From: Maritalea mediterranea
GTDB lineage: Bacteria; Pseudomonadota; Alphaproteobacteria; Rhizobiales; Devosiaceae
Reading direction: 5' to 3'
Length of the DNA: 64,000 nucleotides
NCBI RefSeq assembly: GCF_021568695.1
Contig: NZ_JAKGTI010000003.1
Location: 80,943-144,942, forward strand
The stretch's first letter is position 1. Each line of letters starts with the position of its first letter. The translations under genes were made by a program, and so were the position numbers. Below, one piece after another: positions 26,454 to 33,921 of this stretch. The notes beneath the pieces are model-generated. The model worked only from the letters and a program-made list of their open reading frames with translations, was not told where the DNA came from and searched no databases.

Positions 26454-26603
26454 ATGCCGACCTTGATCAGGTTTATTGTATTTTTAGCGATTTTGGCCGC
26501 CTTGGTGTTCGGGTCGATGGTGGCGCTTACTGTTTTTGTGGAGCCGACCCCGCGGGAAATGACCGAGCGGGTGCCGGCGCGCGATCTGTTTGGCAATGAC
26601 TGA
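26454..26603 (+). CDS. 49-residue membrane microprotein overlapping xerD
   Basis: A 49-residue ORF with one membrane segment (LIRFIVFLAILAALVFGSMV) and a short polar tail (FVEPTPREMTERVPARDLF). It has GGAGGG about 5 nt upstream of its ATG and its last 8 bp overlap the xerD start (ATGACTGA), showing translational coupling. I recall similar small proteins between aroK and xerD in other Hyphomicrobiales. Function unknown. Confidence 0.7.
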   Translation: MPTLIRFIVFLAILAALVFGSMVALTVFVEPTPREMTERVPARDLFGND

Positions 26604-27510
26604 TCGCGCCAGCCAATATCTCGACCTGTTTCTGGATATGATGAGCGCCGAACGGGGCGCGGCTGTCAATACGCTTGAGGCCTATCAGCGCGATTTGGTG
26701 GATTATGTCCGCCATCTCGATCAAGCCGAACAGCCGATTGAGCAGGTGGATCGCAATGGGGTGCAGGCCTATTTAATGCAGTTGGAGGCGCAAGGATTTG
26801 CCGCCAGCACGCAGGCGCGGCACCTGAGCGCGATCAAGCAGTTTCATCGGTTTTTGGTGGCGGAAAATCTGCGCAAGGATGACCCCACTGCCATTGTGCC
26901 CGCGCCCAAGGCGGGGCAGCGCCTGCCGAAAACGTTGAGCATTGAAGAGGTGGATCGATTGTTTGAGGCGGCGGAGGCGGCGATGGCCAAGCCCGATTTG
27001 TCGCCAAAGGCGCAATTGAAGGCGGAGCGCAATTATGTGCTTTTGGAGCTGCTCTATGGCACCGGCATGCGGGTCTCGGAACTGGTGGCGTTGCTGCGCT
27101 CAGCCATTGTCAAAGATGCCTCGATGCTGGTGGTGCGCGGCAAGGGCGACAAGGAACGTATGGTGCCGCTCAATGATCGGGCGAAGGATGCCCTGATTGC
27201 CTATTTGAAAAAGCTGCCGCCGGGGCGTTTTGCTTTTCCCGCCAACACCAAAGAGGGTTATTTGGCGCGGCAGGTTTTCGCGCGGGAGCTTAAACAGATC
27301 GCCATCGATGCCGGGCTTGATCCGGGCAAAATATCGCCGCACATTCTGCGCCATGCTTTCGCCTCACATTTGTTGGAAAGAGGCGCGGATCTTCGGGTTG
27401 TTCAGGTGCTATTGGGGCATGCGGATATTTCGACCACGCAAATATACACCCATATCTTGGATGAACGCTTGACGCAGTTGGTGGAAAAGCACCATCCTTT
27501 GGTACATTAG
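26596..27510 (+). CDS. xerD: Site-specific tyrosine recombinase XerD
   Basis: Resolves chromosome dimers at dif together with XerC. The N-terminal SAM-like core-binding domain spans about 1-90 and the catalytic domain about 105-300. Catalytic residues are visible: Arg in YGTGMRVSELVAL, Lys in VRGKGDKERMVP, His and Arg in HILRHAFASHLLERG, His in LLGHADISTTQIYTHI, and Tyr in the same block. Its position next to aroK and accA marks it as the housekeeping recombinase, not a mobile-element integrase. ATG at 26596 is preferred to TTG at 26590. Confidence 0.95.
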   Translation: MTDRASQYLDLFLDMMSAERGAAVNTLEAYQRDLVDYVRHLDQAEQPIEQVDRNGVQAYLMQLEAQGFAASTQARHLSAIKQFHRFLVAENLRKDDPTAIVPAPKAGQRLPKTLSIEEVDRLFEAAEAAMAKPDLSPKAQLKAERNYVLLELLYGTGMRVSELVALLRSAIVKDASMLVVRGKGDKERMVPLNDRAKDALIAYLKKLPPGRFAFPANTKEGYLARQVFARELKQIAIDAGLDPGKISPHILRHAFASHLLERGADLRVVQVLLGHADISTTQIYTHILDERLTQLVEKHHPLVH

Positions 27511-27615
27511 CCTTATGGCTGGGCCGTTGGGTGCTTGACATTTTAGGGGCAAATCGCCACTTTCCGCGCCAAATGGCGCGATAGGCGCAAAACAGACAGA
27601 GTAAAGCTGGTTAAT

Positions 27616-28572
27616 ATGCAATCTTATCTTGAATTTGAAAAACCTGTCGCAGATCTACAGGCGAAAGTACAAGAGTTGAAATCCCTGGCGCAAAGCGGGG
27701 AAGCGGTTGAAATTGAAGATGAGGTCAAGCGGCTGCAAGAGCGCGCCGATGAAGCGCTGGCCGATATTTACGCCAAATTGTCACCCTGGCAGAAAACCCA
27801 GATCGCCCGCCATCCTTTGCGGCCGCATTTTGTGGACTATGTCAAAGAACTGATCACGGATTTCACGCCATTGGCGGGCGACCGGAAATATTCCGAAGAC
27901 GCCGCCATTCAGGCTGGGTTTGGCCGGTTTGATGGGGACTCCATTGCTGTGATTGGCATTGAAAAAGGTTCAGACACAGAATCGCGCCTCAAGCATAATT
28001 TCGGTTCTGCCCGGCCTGAAGGCTATCGCAAGGCGGTGCGGATTATGGAGCTGGCGGACCGGTTTGATATTCCAGTTTTGTATCTGGTGGATACGGCAGG
28101 GGCCTATCCCGGTGTTGGCGCCGAAGAGCGCGGCCAGGCCGAGGCCATTGCCCGCTCCACCGAAATGTGCCTGCAATTGGGTGTGCCAAATTTGGCGGTG
28201 ATCACCGGCGAAGGCGGCTCTGGCGGCGCAATTGCCATTGCCGCTGCATCAAAAGTGGCGATGCTGGAGCATTCGATTTATACCGTGGCCTCGCCAGAAG
28301 CCTCGGCCTCTATTCTGTGGCGCGATGCGGGCAAGGCGCAAGAGGCGGCCAACTCCATGAAGATCACCGCGCAGGATTTGCTGAAATTCGGCGTGATCGA
28401 TCATATTGTGCCAGAGCCAGCTGGCGGTGCGCACCGGCATTCAGCGCAGGTGATTGAAGCCACGGGCAAGCTGATCCGCAATTTCTTGAAGAGTTACAGC
28501 GGCAAAGACCGGACAGCGATCCGCGAAGAACGACGTGAGAAGTTTCTGACAATAGGGTCAAAGCTCACTTGA
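27616..28572 (+). CDS. accA: Acetyl-CoA carboxylase carboxyltransferase subunit alpha
   Basis: Forms malonyl-CoA for fatty-acid synthesis with AccB, AccC and AccD. The 318-residue protein has the coiled N-terminus (LEFEKPVADLQAKVQELKSL), the family motif HPLRPHFVDYVKELITDF, and the crotonase-type core with DTAGAYPGVGAEERGQAEAI and ITGEGGSGGAIAIAAASKVA. The length is typical. It stands 105 bp downstream of xerD and is probably transcribed separately. Confidence 0.97.
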   Translation: MQSYLEFEKPVADLQAKVQELKSLAQSGEAVEIEDEVKRLQERADEALADIYAKLSPWQKTQIARHPLRPHFVDYVKELITDFTPLAGDRKYSEDAAIQAGFGRFDGDSIAVIGIEKGSDTESRLKHNFGSARPEGYRKAVRIMELADRFDIPVLYLVDTAGAYPGVGAEERGQAEAIARSTEMCLQLGVPNLAVITGEGGSGGAIAIAAASKVAMLEHSIYTVASPEASASILWRDAGKAQEAANSMKITAQDLLKFGVIDHIVPEPAGGAHRHSAQVIEATGKLIRNFLKSYSGKDRTAIREERREKFLTIGSKLT

Positions 28573-28683
28573 TTGTGATCGCACATCTCAAGCCAATCGC
28601 TTCACGTTTTCGTTGAATTGTGTGTAAAGATTTTGCCCATGATTTGGTGTTAATTTATGCCAAATCACAGTCGGGGATTATGA

Positions 28684-29697
28684 GTGACCAAGCCATTGCG
28701 CATCGTTAGTTCGATATTTTTATTGTTTTCGCTGTTGTTTCTGGCGGGCTGTACCACCGGTTTCGAGGACCGGGGCAATATTCCTTTGTCCTCTTTCACT
28801 GAAGCACAGCTGAATGGCATGGGGTCGTCACCCGAAGCACCAATGATCATCCGCATCTTCAAGCAAGATAGTGAGCTGGAGGTTTGGAAAAAGGTGGAAA
28901 CAAGCGGTAAGTTTGAGCTGTTTCGCACCTATGACATTTGTGCGTGGTCCGGCGAATTAGGGCCGAAATTCCGGGAAGGCGACCGCCAATCGCCCGAGGG
29001 CTTTTATGAAGTAACGCCGGGGCATATGAACCCACGCTCCAATTATTTTCTGTCGTTCAATCTGGGCTTTCCCAACAAGTTTGACCGCACGCATGGTCGC
29101 ACTGGTTCAAACATTATGGTGCATGGCGATTGCACTTCGCGCGGGTGCTACGCGATGACTGACGATCAAGTGGGTGAGATTTACGCGCTGGTGCGTGAAA
29201 GCCATCGCGGTGGCAATCGTTCGGTGCAGGTACAAGTTTATCCGTTCCGCATGACAGGCGAAAATTTGGCGCAACATGCGGAAAGTGAGCACATGGCGTT
29301 TTGGCGCAACATCAAGCAGGGCTATGATATTTTTGAGGTCACCAAAACCAAGCCAGAATGGAATGTATGTGGCGGCGAATACAGCTTTAACCGCGCGGGC
29401 GGTTGCGGTGCGCTGACTTTGGATGCAGCGGCAAGGGCGGCATTGAATGCGAAGCAGGCCGAGGATGCGGCAGATTACAAGCAGGCGTTGGCCGATATCA
29501 AACAGGCCAAGATTGAAGACGCTGAGGCTGAACAGCGGCGTTTAGAAGCCAAACAGGCCGCGGCAGAGCGACAGGCCGCTATCGAGGCACAAACATCAAA
29601 GGTAGCCGGTTGGTTTGGGAGCTTGTTTGGCGGTGGCAGCAATGATGGGGGTGGCGAGGTGGACCCCAATGCGCCCACACCGCCACCGCGCCCCTGA
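28684..29697 (+). CDS. L,D-transpeptidase-like lipoprotein (murein-linked)
   Basis: A 337-residue protein with lipoprotein signal MTKPLRIVSSIF...LLFLAGC. A YkuD-type catalytic domain follows, with FREGDRQSPEGFYEVTPGHM and the catalytic stretch NIMVHGDCTSRGCYAMTDDQ, where the second Cys is the likely nucleophile. After about residue 240 comes a long Ala/Gln/Glu-rich helical region (probably coiled coil), then a Gly/Pro-rich tail. It resembles the YafK/DpaA group, which also includes murein amidases. The start is GTG at 28684. Confidence 0.83.
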   Translation: MTKPLRIVSSIFLLFSLLFLAGCTTGFEDRGNIPLSSFTEAQLNGMGSSPEAPMIIRIFKQDSELEVWKKVETSGKFELFRTYDICAWSGELGPKFREGDRQSPEGFYEVTPGHMNPRSNYFLSFNLGFPNKFDRTHGRTGSNIMVHGDCTSRGCYAMTDDQVGEIYALVRESHRGGNRSVQVQVYPFRMTGENLAQHAESEHMAFWRNIKQGYDIFEVTKTKPEWNVCGGEYSFNRAGGCGALTLDAAARAALNAKQAEDAADYKQALADIKQAKIEDAEAEQRRLEAKQAAAERQAAIEAQTSKVAGWFGSLFGGGSNDGGGEVDPNAPTPPPRP

Positions 29698-30174
29698 TCA
29701 AGTCAGTTTTCTGATCCAATAGCCGACCGTCTTGCCGTTGGGCAATGCGCGTTCGTCGATCATTTCAAATCCCAATTTGGTGTGATAGGCCTCTGATCCT
29801 GGGTTAGGCGGGTCGCGATTGATTTCGCAACCCACAAGCTCCTGCCCATCGGCCTTGGCCGCCTCAAACAGAGCTTCATAAAGGCTTTTGGCGAGCCCTT
29901 GGCCCCGCGCATGGTTCGCGGTGACAATGCGGTCGATATAAACGAACTGGTCGTAGCGCTCTTTGAACCAGGCGAAATTGATGCCGTCATGGTCTGATTG
30001 CTCATTCATGGCGATCAGGAAGGCGTCAGCCTCATCCACCACTTCCACAAAATAGGCATTGTCGATCAGGCGTTGCAAATCGTCCGGTTCCAGCCAGGAG
30101 GTTTCCACCTCATGTGCATTATTAAGGGTGCGCACCGCCTCCAGCAGGGCGGGATCAAATTCTGTTTCGCTCAT
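29698..30174 (-). CDS. GNAT-family N-acetyltransferase
   Basis: A 158-residue protein with the acetyl-CoA-binding motif IVTANHARGQGLAKSLYEAL and the C-terminal AYHTKLGFEMIDERALPNGK, typical of GNAT enzymes. The substrate is unknown. ATG at 30174 has AGGAG just upstream. It starts 8 bp after the stop of the SLC13 gene, so the two are co-transcribed on the minus strand. Confidence 0.88.
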   Translation of the reverse strand: MSETEFDPALLEAVRTLNNAHEVETSWLEPDDLQRLIDNAYFVEVVDEADAFLIAMNEQSDHDGINFAWFKERYDQFVYIDRIVTANHARGQGLAKSLYEALFEAAKADGQELVGCEINRDPPNPGSEAYHTKLGFEMIDERALPNGKTVGYWIRKLT

Positions 30175-30182
30175 AAAAACTC

Positions 30183-31961
30183 CTATAGCGGCCAGAAGAC
30201 CAGCAGGGCGGGCACAGAGACGGCCACAATGATAATTTCCAGCGGCAGGCCCATGCGCCAATAGTCTGAGAAAGAATAGCCGCCCGGGCCCAGCACCAGC
30301 ATATTGTTTTTGTGGCCGATGGGGGTCAAAAAGGCGCAGCTTGCGGCGATGGCCACGGCCATCAGGAATGTGTCCGGGTTCACGCCCATCTGGCTGGCCA
30401 GCCCCACGGCAATGGGGGCAGCCACAATGGCGGTGGCGGTGTTGTTGAGCACGTCGGAGAGGGTCATGGTGACAATCATCAAAAGCGTGAGCGCCACCCA
30501 GGCGGGCAAATCGGCGGTGGCGGCGGCCAAACCGTTGACGATCAGCTGTGTTCCGCCAGAGCTTTCCAGGGCGCTTCCCAGCGGGATCATAGATCCCAGC
30601 AGCACCACCACCGGCCATTCGATTGTGTCATAAAGCTCGCGGATGGGCACAATGTCGGTATAAACAAATACCACAGCCACCAGCGCCAGCGCCACCGGCA
30701 GATAGAGCCAGCCAATGCTGGCGGCGATCAGAGCGGCGGCAAACAGGCCTATGGCCAACCCGGCGCGTTCATATTGGGTGACCTGCAGGCCACGGTCGGC
30801 CAGGGGCAAACAGCCCATGCGCGGGATCACATCCTCCACCGCGTCCGGCGGCCCCAGCAGCAGGATAATATCACCGGCTTGCAGCTTGGTTTTGCGCACC
30901 TGTTCGCGTTGGGTTTTGCCCTGCCGCGACAGGCCCAAAAGCGATACGCCATAGCGCGACAGAAGCCGGATATTCATGGCGGTGCGGTCGATCAGGCGAC
31001 TGTCATTACCCACCACGGCCTCAGCCAACACCAGATCGCCAGACAAGGCGTTTTTAGACGAGGTGGCCTGGCCCTGATATTGCAAACCGAGGGCGCCCAC
31101 CAGCGCATTGATCGATGCCGGCGCGGCCTCGATAATCAAGGAATCGCCTTCTCTTATCTCTTCATTGCGGGCGCGACCCGGCAAGCGTTTGCCCCGGCGC
31201 GAGAGACCCAGAATAATGCAATCATTTTCTTCCGCGACCGCGTCCAACTCCTTTACCTGCTGGCCGATGGCGGATGAGCCTTCGGCCACCACCAGATCGG
31301 CGACATAGCCTTCAAGCTCCATCAGGTCTTTCGGGGAGTTTTTGCTTTGCTTTTGCTCTGGAATGAGGCGCCAGCCGACGGTGGCCACGAAGGCGATGCC
31401 GATCACCGCCACGATCAGGCCCACAGGGGCGAAGTCGAACATGCCGAATGGCTCACCCAGCGCGGTTTCGCGGAAGGAACCGATGATGATGTTGGGCGGT
31501 GTGCCGATCAGCGTGATCAAGCCGCCCAGAATGGTGGCGAAGGAAAGCGGCATGAGCGTTTGTCCCGGGGCGCGGCCTGCTTTTTGCGCGGCTTGAATGT
31601 CCACGGGCATCAGCAAGGCGAGGGCCGCGACATTGTTCATAAAGGCAGACAGAATGCCGCCAATGCCGCCGAGCATGGTTATGTGCATCCCGATTGACCG
31701 GGAATGATCGATCACCGAACGGGTGATCAGGTCAACAGCACCGGAATTGGTGAGCCCCCGAGAGACAATCAACACCAGCGCCACAATAATGGTGGCGGGG
31801 TGGCCAAAGCCTTCAAAAGCAATGTCAGTGGGCACGACCCCGGCGATTAACCCCACCACAAGGGCGGTGAATGCGACCAGATCGTAGCGCCATTTGCCCC
31901 AGAGCAGCCCGACAAACACCAGAAAAAACAGACTGAACAGAATGATTTGGTCGAGCGTCAT
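30183..31961 (-). CDS. SLC13-family permease with two TrkA-C domains
   Basis: A 592-residue inner-membrane transporter of the divalent anion:sodium symporter (CitT/ArsB-like) group. Hydrophobic segments lie in about 1-190 and 395-590. Between them are two RCK/TrkA-C regulatory domains (LEGYVADLVVAEGSSAIGQQ; VLAEAVVGNDSRLIDRTAMN). Motifs include LPLSFATILGGLITLIGTPP-like sequence in the first half and NNTATAIVAAPIAVGLASQM in the second. Candidates for substrate are sulphate or dicarboxylates. ATG at 31961 has GGAG 8 nt upstream. Confidence 0.87.
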   Translation of the reverse strand: MTLDQIILFSLFFLVFVGLLWGKWRYDLVAFTALVVGLIAGVVPTDIAFEGFGHPATIIVALVLIVSRGLTNSGAVDLITRSVIDHSRSIGMHITMLGGIGGILSAFMNNVAALALLMPVDIQAAQKAGRAPGQTLMPLSFATILGGLITLIGTPPNIIIGSFRETALGEPFGMFDFAPVGLIVAVIGIAFVATVGWRLIPEQKQSKNSPKDLMELEGYVADLVVAEGSSAIGQQVKELDAVAEENDCIILGLSRRGKRLPGRARNEEIREGDSLIIEAAPASINALVGALGLQYQGQATSSKNALSGDLVLAEAVVGNDSRLIDRTAMNIRLLSRYGVSLLGLSRQGKTQREQVRKTKLQAGDIILLLGPPDAVEDVIPRMGCLPLADRGLQVTQYERAGLAIGLFAAALIAASIGWLYLPVALALVAVVFVYTDIVPIRELYDTIEWPVVVLLGSMIPLGSALESSGGTQLIVNGLAAATADLPAWVALTLLMIVTMTLSDVLNNTATAIVAAPIAVGLASQMGVNPDTFLMAVAIAASCAFLTPIGHKNNMLVLGPGGYSFSDYWRMGLPLEIIIVAVSVPALLVFWPL

Positions 31962-32086
31962 AAAGGGGGCTCCGCGTTGCCACTTTTCTTTGTTATTTTG
32001 GCGCATGATGACAAACTGGGACGCGCGTGACCAGTCTTTAAACGGGAAAGATTGCCCCATTTTTTAGGTGAATGTGAAATAATCGG

Positions 32087-32659
32087 ATGGTGGAAACGCT
32101 GAAAAAAGAAATTGCCGCGTGTACCCTTTGTTTGCCGCATCTGGCGCATGGAGTGCGGCCGGTGGTGCAGCTCAGTCAAAGCGCCAAAATCGCCATTGCC
32201 GGGCAGGCGCCGGGGCGTGTGGTGCATGAGACCGGTTTGCCGTTTAACGACAAGAGCGGCGACCGGCTGCGCGACTGGTTGGGGGTGAGCCGAGAGCAGT
32301 TTTATGACCCCGATCTGTTCGCTATTGTGCCCATGGGCTTTTGTTATCCGGGCACGGGTAAATCCGGCGATTTACCGCCGCGGCCCGAATGCCGCGCCAC
32401 CTGGCATGACCGCATATTTGCCGAAATGGAGCAGCTTGAACTGATTATGGTGATTGGGGCCTACGCCATTGATTATCATTTGGGCGAGCGGGCCGAAAGA
32501 ACACTGACGGAAACGGTGCGTAACTGGCAAGATTATCAGCCCCGGCATATGGTTTTGCCCCATCCCAGTCCGCGCAATAATTTGTGGCTTCGGCGCAATC
32601 CATGGTTTGAAGATGATGTGGTCCCCCATTTGCGGAAACGGGTTTCTCAGCTAATCTAG
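32087..32659 (+). CDS. Uracil-DNA glycosylase superfamily protein, short divergent form
   Basis: A 190-residue protein of the UDG fold. The N-terminus has IAACTLCLPHLAHG, recalling the Cys pair of family 4/5 enzymes but with only one CxxC. Motif A is GQAPGRVVHETGLPFNDKSG and motif B is VLPHPSPRNNLWLRRNP. The ED pair normally following GEAPG is replaced, so substrate and activity cannot be assumed. It is divergent from the SLC13 gene and followed by a VOC gene 21 bp later. Confidence 0.78.
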   Translation: MVETLKKEIAACTLCLPHLAHGVRPVVQLSQSAKIAIAGQAPGRVVHETGLPFNDKSGDRLRDWLGVSREQFYDPDLFAIVPMGFCYPGTGKSGDLPPRPECRATWHDRIFAEMEQLELIMVIGAYAIDYHLGERAERTLTETVRNWQDYQPRHMVLPHPSPRNNLWLRRNPWFEDDVVPHLRKRVSQLI

Positions 32660-32680
32660 CGGCAATCTGGAGGAAAGATC

Positions 32681-33151
32681 ATGCCCACGTCCATTCCCTG
32701 CCTTTGGTTTAATCATAACGCGGAAGACGCGGCCCGCTTTTACTGTGACCTTTTTGAAGATGGGGAAATGCTGCACCCCAAAGCGCCAACACCAGTCGGT
32801 GAACACCAGCCGGTGATGGTGCGCTGGCGCATGAATGGGCAAGAGGTTTTTGGGCTGAACGGTGGCGGCAGATTTCCGCAGAGTGAGAGTTTTTCCTTTT
32901 TTATTGAAGTGCGGGATCAGGCCGAGCTGGATCATTATTGGGAGGCGCTTTTGGCGGATGGCGGGCAGGAAAATATGTGCGGCTGGCTTAAGGACCGATT
33001 TGGTGTGTCGTGGCAGGTGATCCCGAAGCAATTGGGCCCGCTGGTGGGGCATACCGATCCGGCAATCGCCAAGGCCGCGACCGAAGCCATGTTCAACATG
33101 CGCAAAATCATTATCGCCGATTTGGAAGCGGCAGCGGACGCGGCGCGATAA
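32681..33151 (+). CDS. VOC-superfamily protein (PhnB/3-dmu-9_3-mt type)
   Basis: A 156-residue protein of the vicinal oxygen chelate fold. The start IPCLWFNHNAEDAARFYCDL and the C-terminal DRFGVSWQVIPKQLGPLVG are diagnostic of the 3-demethylubiquinone-methyltransferase-like subgroup (a misleading name; no methyltransferase activity is expected). RBS GGAGGAAAG precedes the ATG. It follows the UDG-like gene by 21 bp. Substrate unknown. Confidence 0.87.
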   Translation: MPTSIPCLWFNHNAEDAARFYCDLFEDGEMLHPKAPTPVGEHQPVMVRWRMNGQEVFGLNGGGRFPQSESFSFFIEVRDQAELDHYWEALLADGGQENMCGWLKDRFGVSWQVIPKQLGPLVGHTDPAIAKAATEAMFNMRKIIIADLEAAADAAR

Positions 33152-33847
33152 TCAGTCAGGCTTTTTCAGCACAAGAAAAATAAAGCGCGGCTGGGTGGTG
33201 AGCTTTTGATAGGCGTCCGGGAATTGCTTTTGGGTTTCGGGCAAAGGCATTGGTTCCTTGATCAGATCAATCTCCAGACCGGCATTTTTAATTTCCTCAA
33301 TCATTTGGGTGAGGGGCCGACGCCAATAGCGCACATAAAGCGTGCCGTCCGGTTTTTTCCAGCTATCTTCAATCAGCGTATGGGCAAAATAATCTTCACC
33401 GCCAGCCAGCGCATGATCCATAAAGGGATGGTGGGTGGAGATCACCACTTTGCCACCGGGTTTGAGCAGGCGGTAGAACTCGCTGAGTGGCGTTGTCCAG
33501 TCTTTTACATAATGCATGGCCAGGGCGCACAGGATGCGATCAAATTGCGCATCCTGATAGGGCAGTTTCTCCGCCAGGTTGGCGGTTTTGAAATTTATCT
33601 GATCGCCCAGCATGTCTTTGGCAATGGCGAGCATTTTTTCGCTTAAATCGAAGCCGTGCATCTTCGCGCCTTTGGCCAACAGGTCAGCGCAATGCTTGCC
33701 GCCACCACAGCCTGCATCCAGCACCGTCAGGCCATTCACATCGCCCATCAATTCAGTGGAGTTGGGGCGTTCATAAAGATCATTCCAGGGGCTGATTTTT
33801 TCGGCGTCATATATTTTGGCAAGTTTATCAAAGTCGGTGGCGGTCAT
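33152..33847 (-). CDS. Class I SAM-dependent methyltransferase
   Basis: A 231-residue protein with a Rossmann methyltransferase core: motif I VLDAGCGGGKHCADLLAKG, motif II MHGFDLSEKMLAIA, motif IV DRILCALAMHYVKDW, and LKPGGKVVISTHHPFMDHAL. The sequence reads as a generic UbiE/Methyltransf_11-type enzyme and the substrate cannot be told. Its stop abuts the VOC gene stop (convergent, no gap). It is downstream of secA but separated by a terminator. Confidence 0.88.
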   Translation of the reverse strand: MTATDFDKLAKIYDAEKISPWNDLYERPNSTELMGDVNGLTVLDAGCGGGKHCADLLAKGAKMHGFDLSEKMLAIAKDMLGDQINFKTANLAEKLPYQDAQFDRILCALAMHYVKDWTTPLSEFYRLLKPGGKVVISTHHPFMDHALAGGEDYFAHTLIEDSWKKPDGTLYVRYWRRPLTQMIEEIKNAGLEIDLIKEPMPLPETQKQFPDAYQKLTTQPRFIFLVLKKPD

Positions 33848-33865
33848 GCGTTTCCCCTCAAAGCA

Positions 33866-33893
33866 AAAAGGCGCTTTGAAGAAAGCGCCTTTT
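33866..33893 (-). terminator. Terminator of secA
   Basis: Arms AAAAGGCGCTTT (33866-33877) and AAAGCGCCTTTT (33882-33893) form a perfect 12-bp stem with a 4-nt loop, 29 bp after the secA stop on the minus strand. Confidence 0.82.
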
Positions 33894-33921
33894 AAAATTC
33901 AGATTTACACGTGTTGGCCGT

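Noticed and set aside
26596..27510. Tyrosine recombinase as a phage or island integrase
   Set aside because: Size, motifs and the aroK/accA context fit housekeeping XerD.
30312..31277. Plus-strand open frame opposite the SLC13 permease
   Set aside because: Composition is dominated by Gly, Gln and His, as expected from antisense of hydrophobic codons; no recognisable motif.
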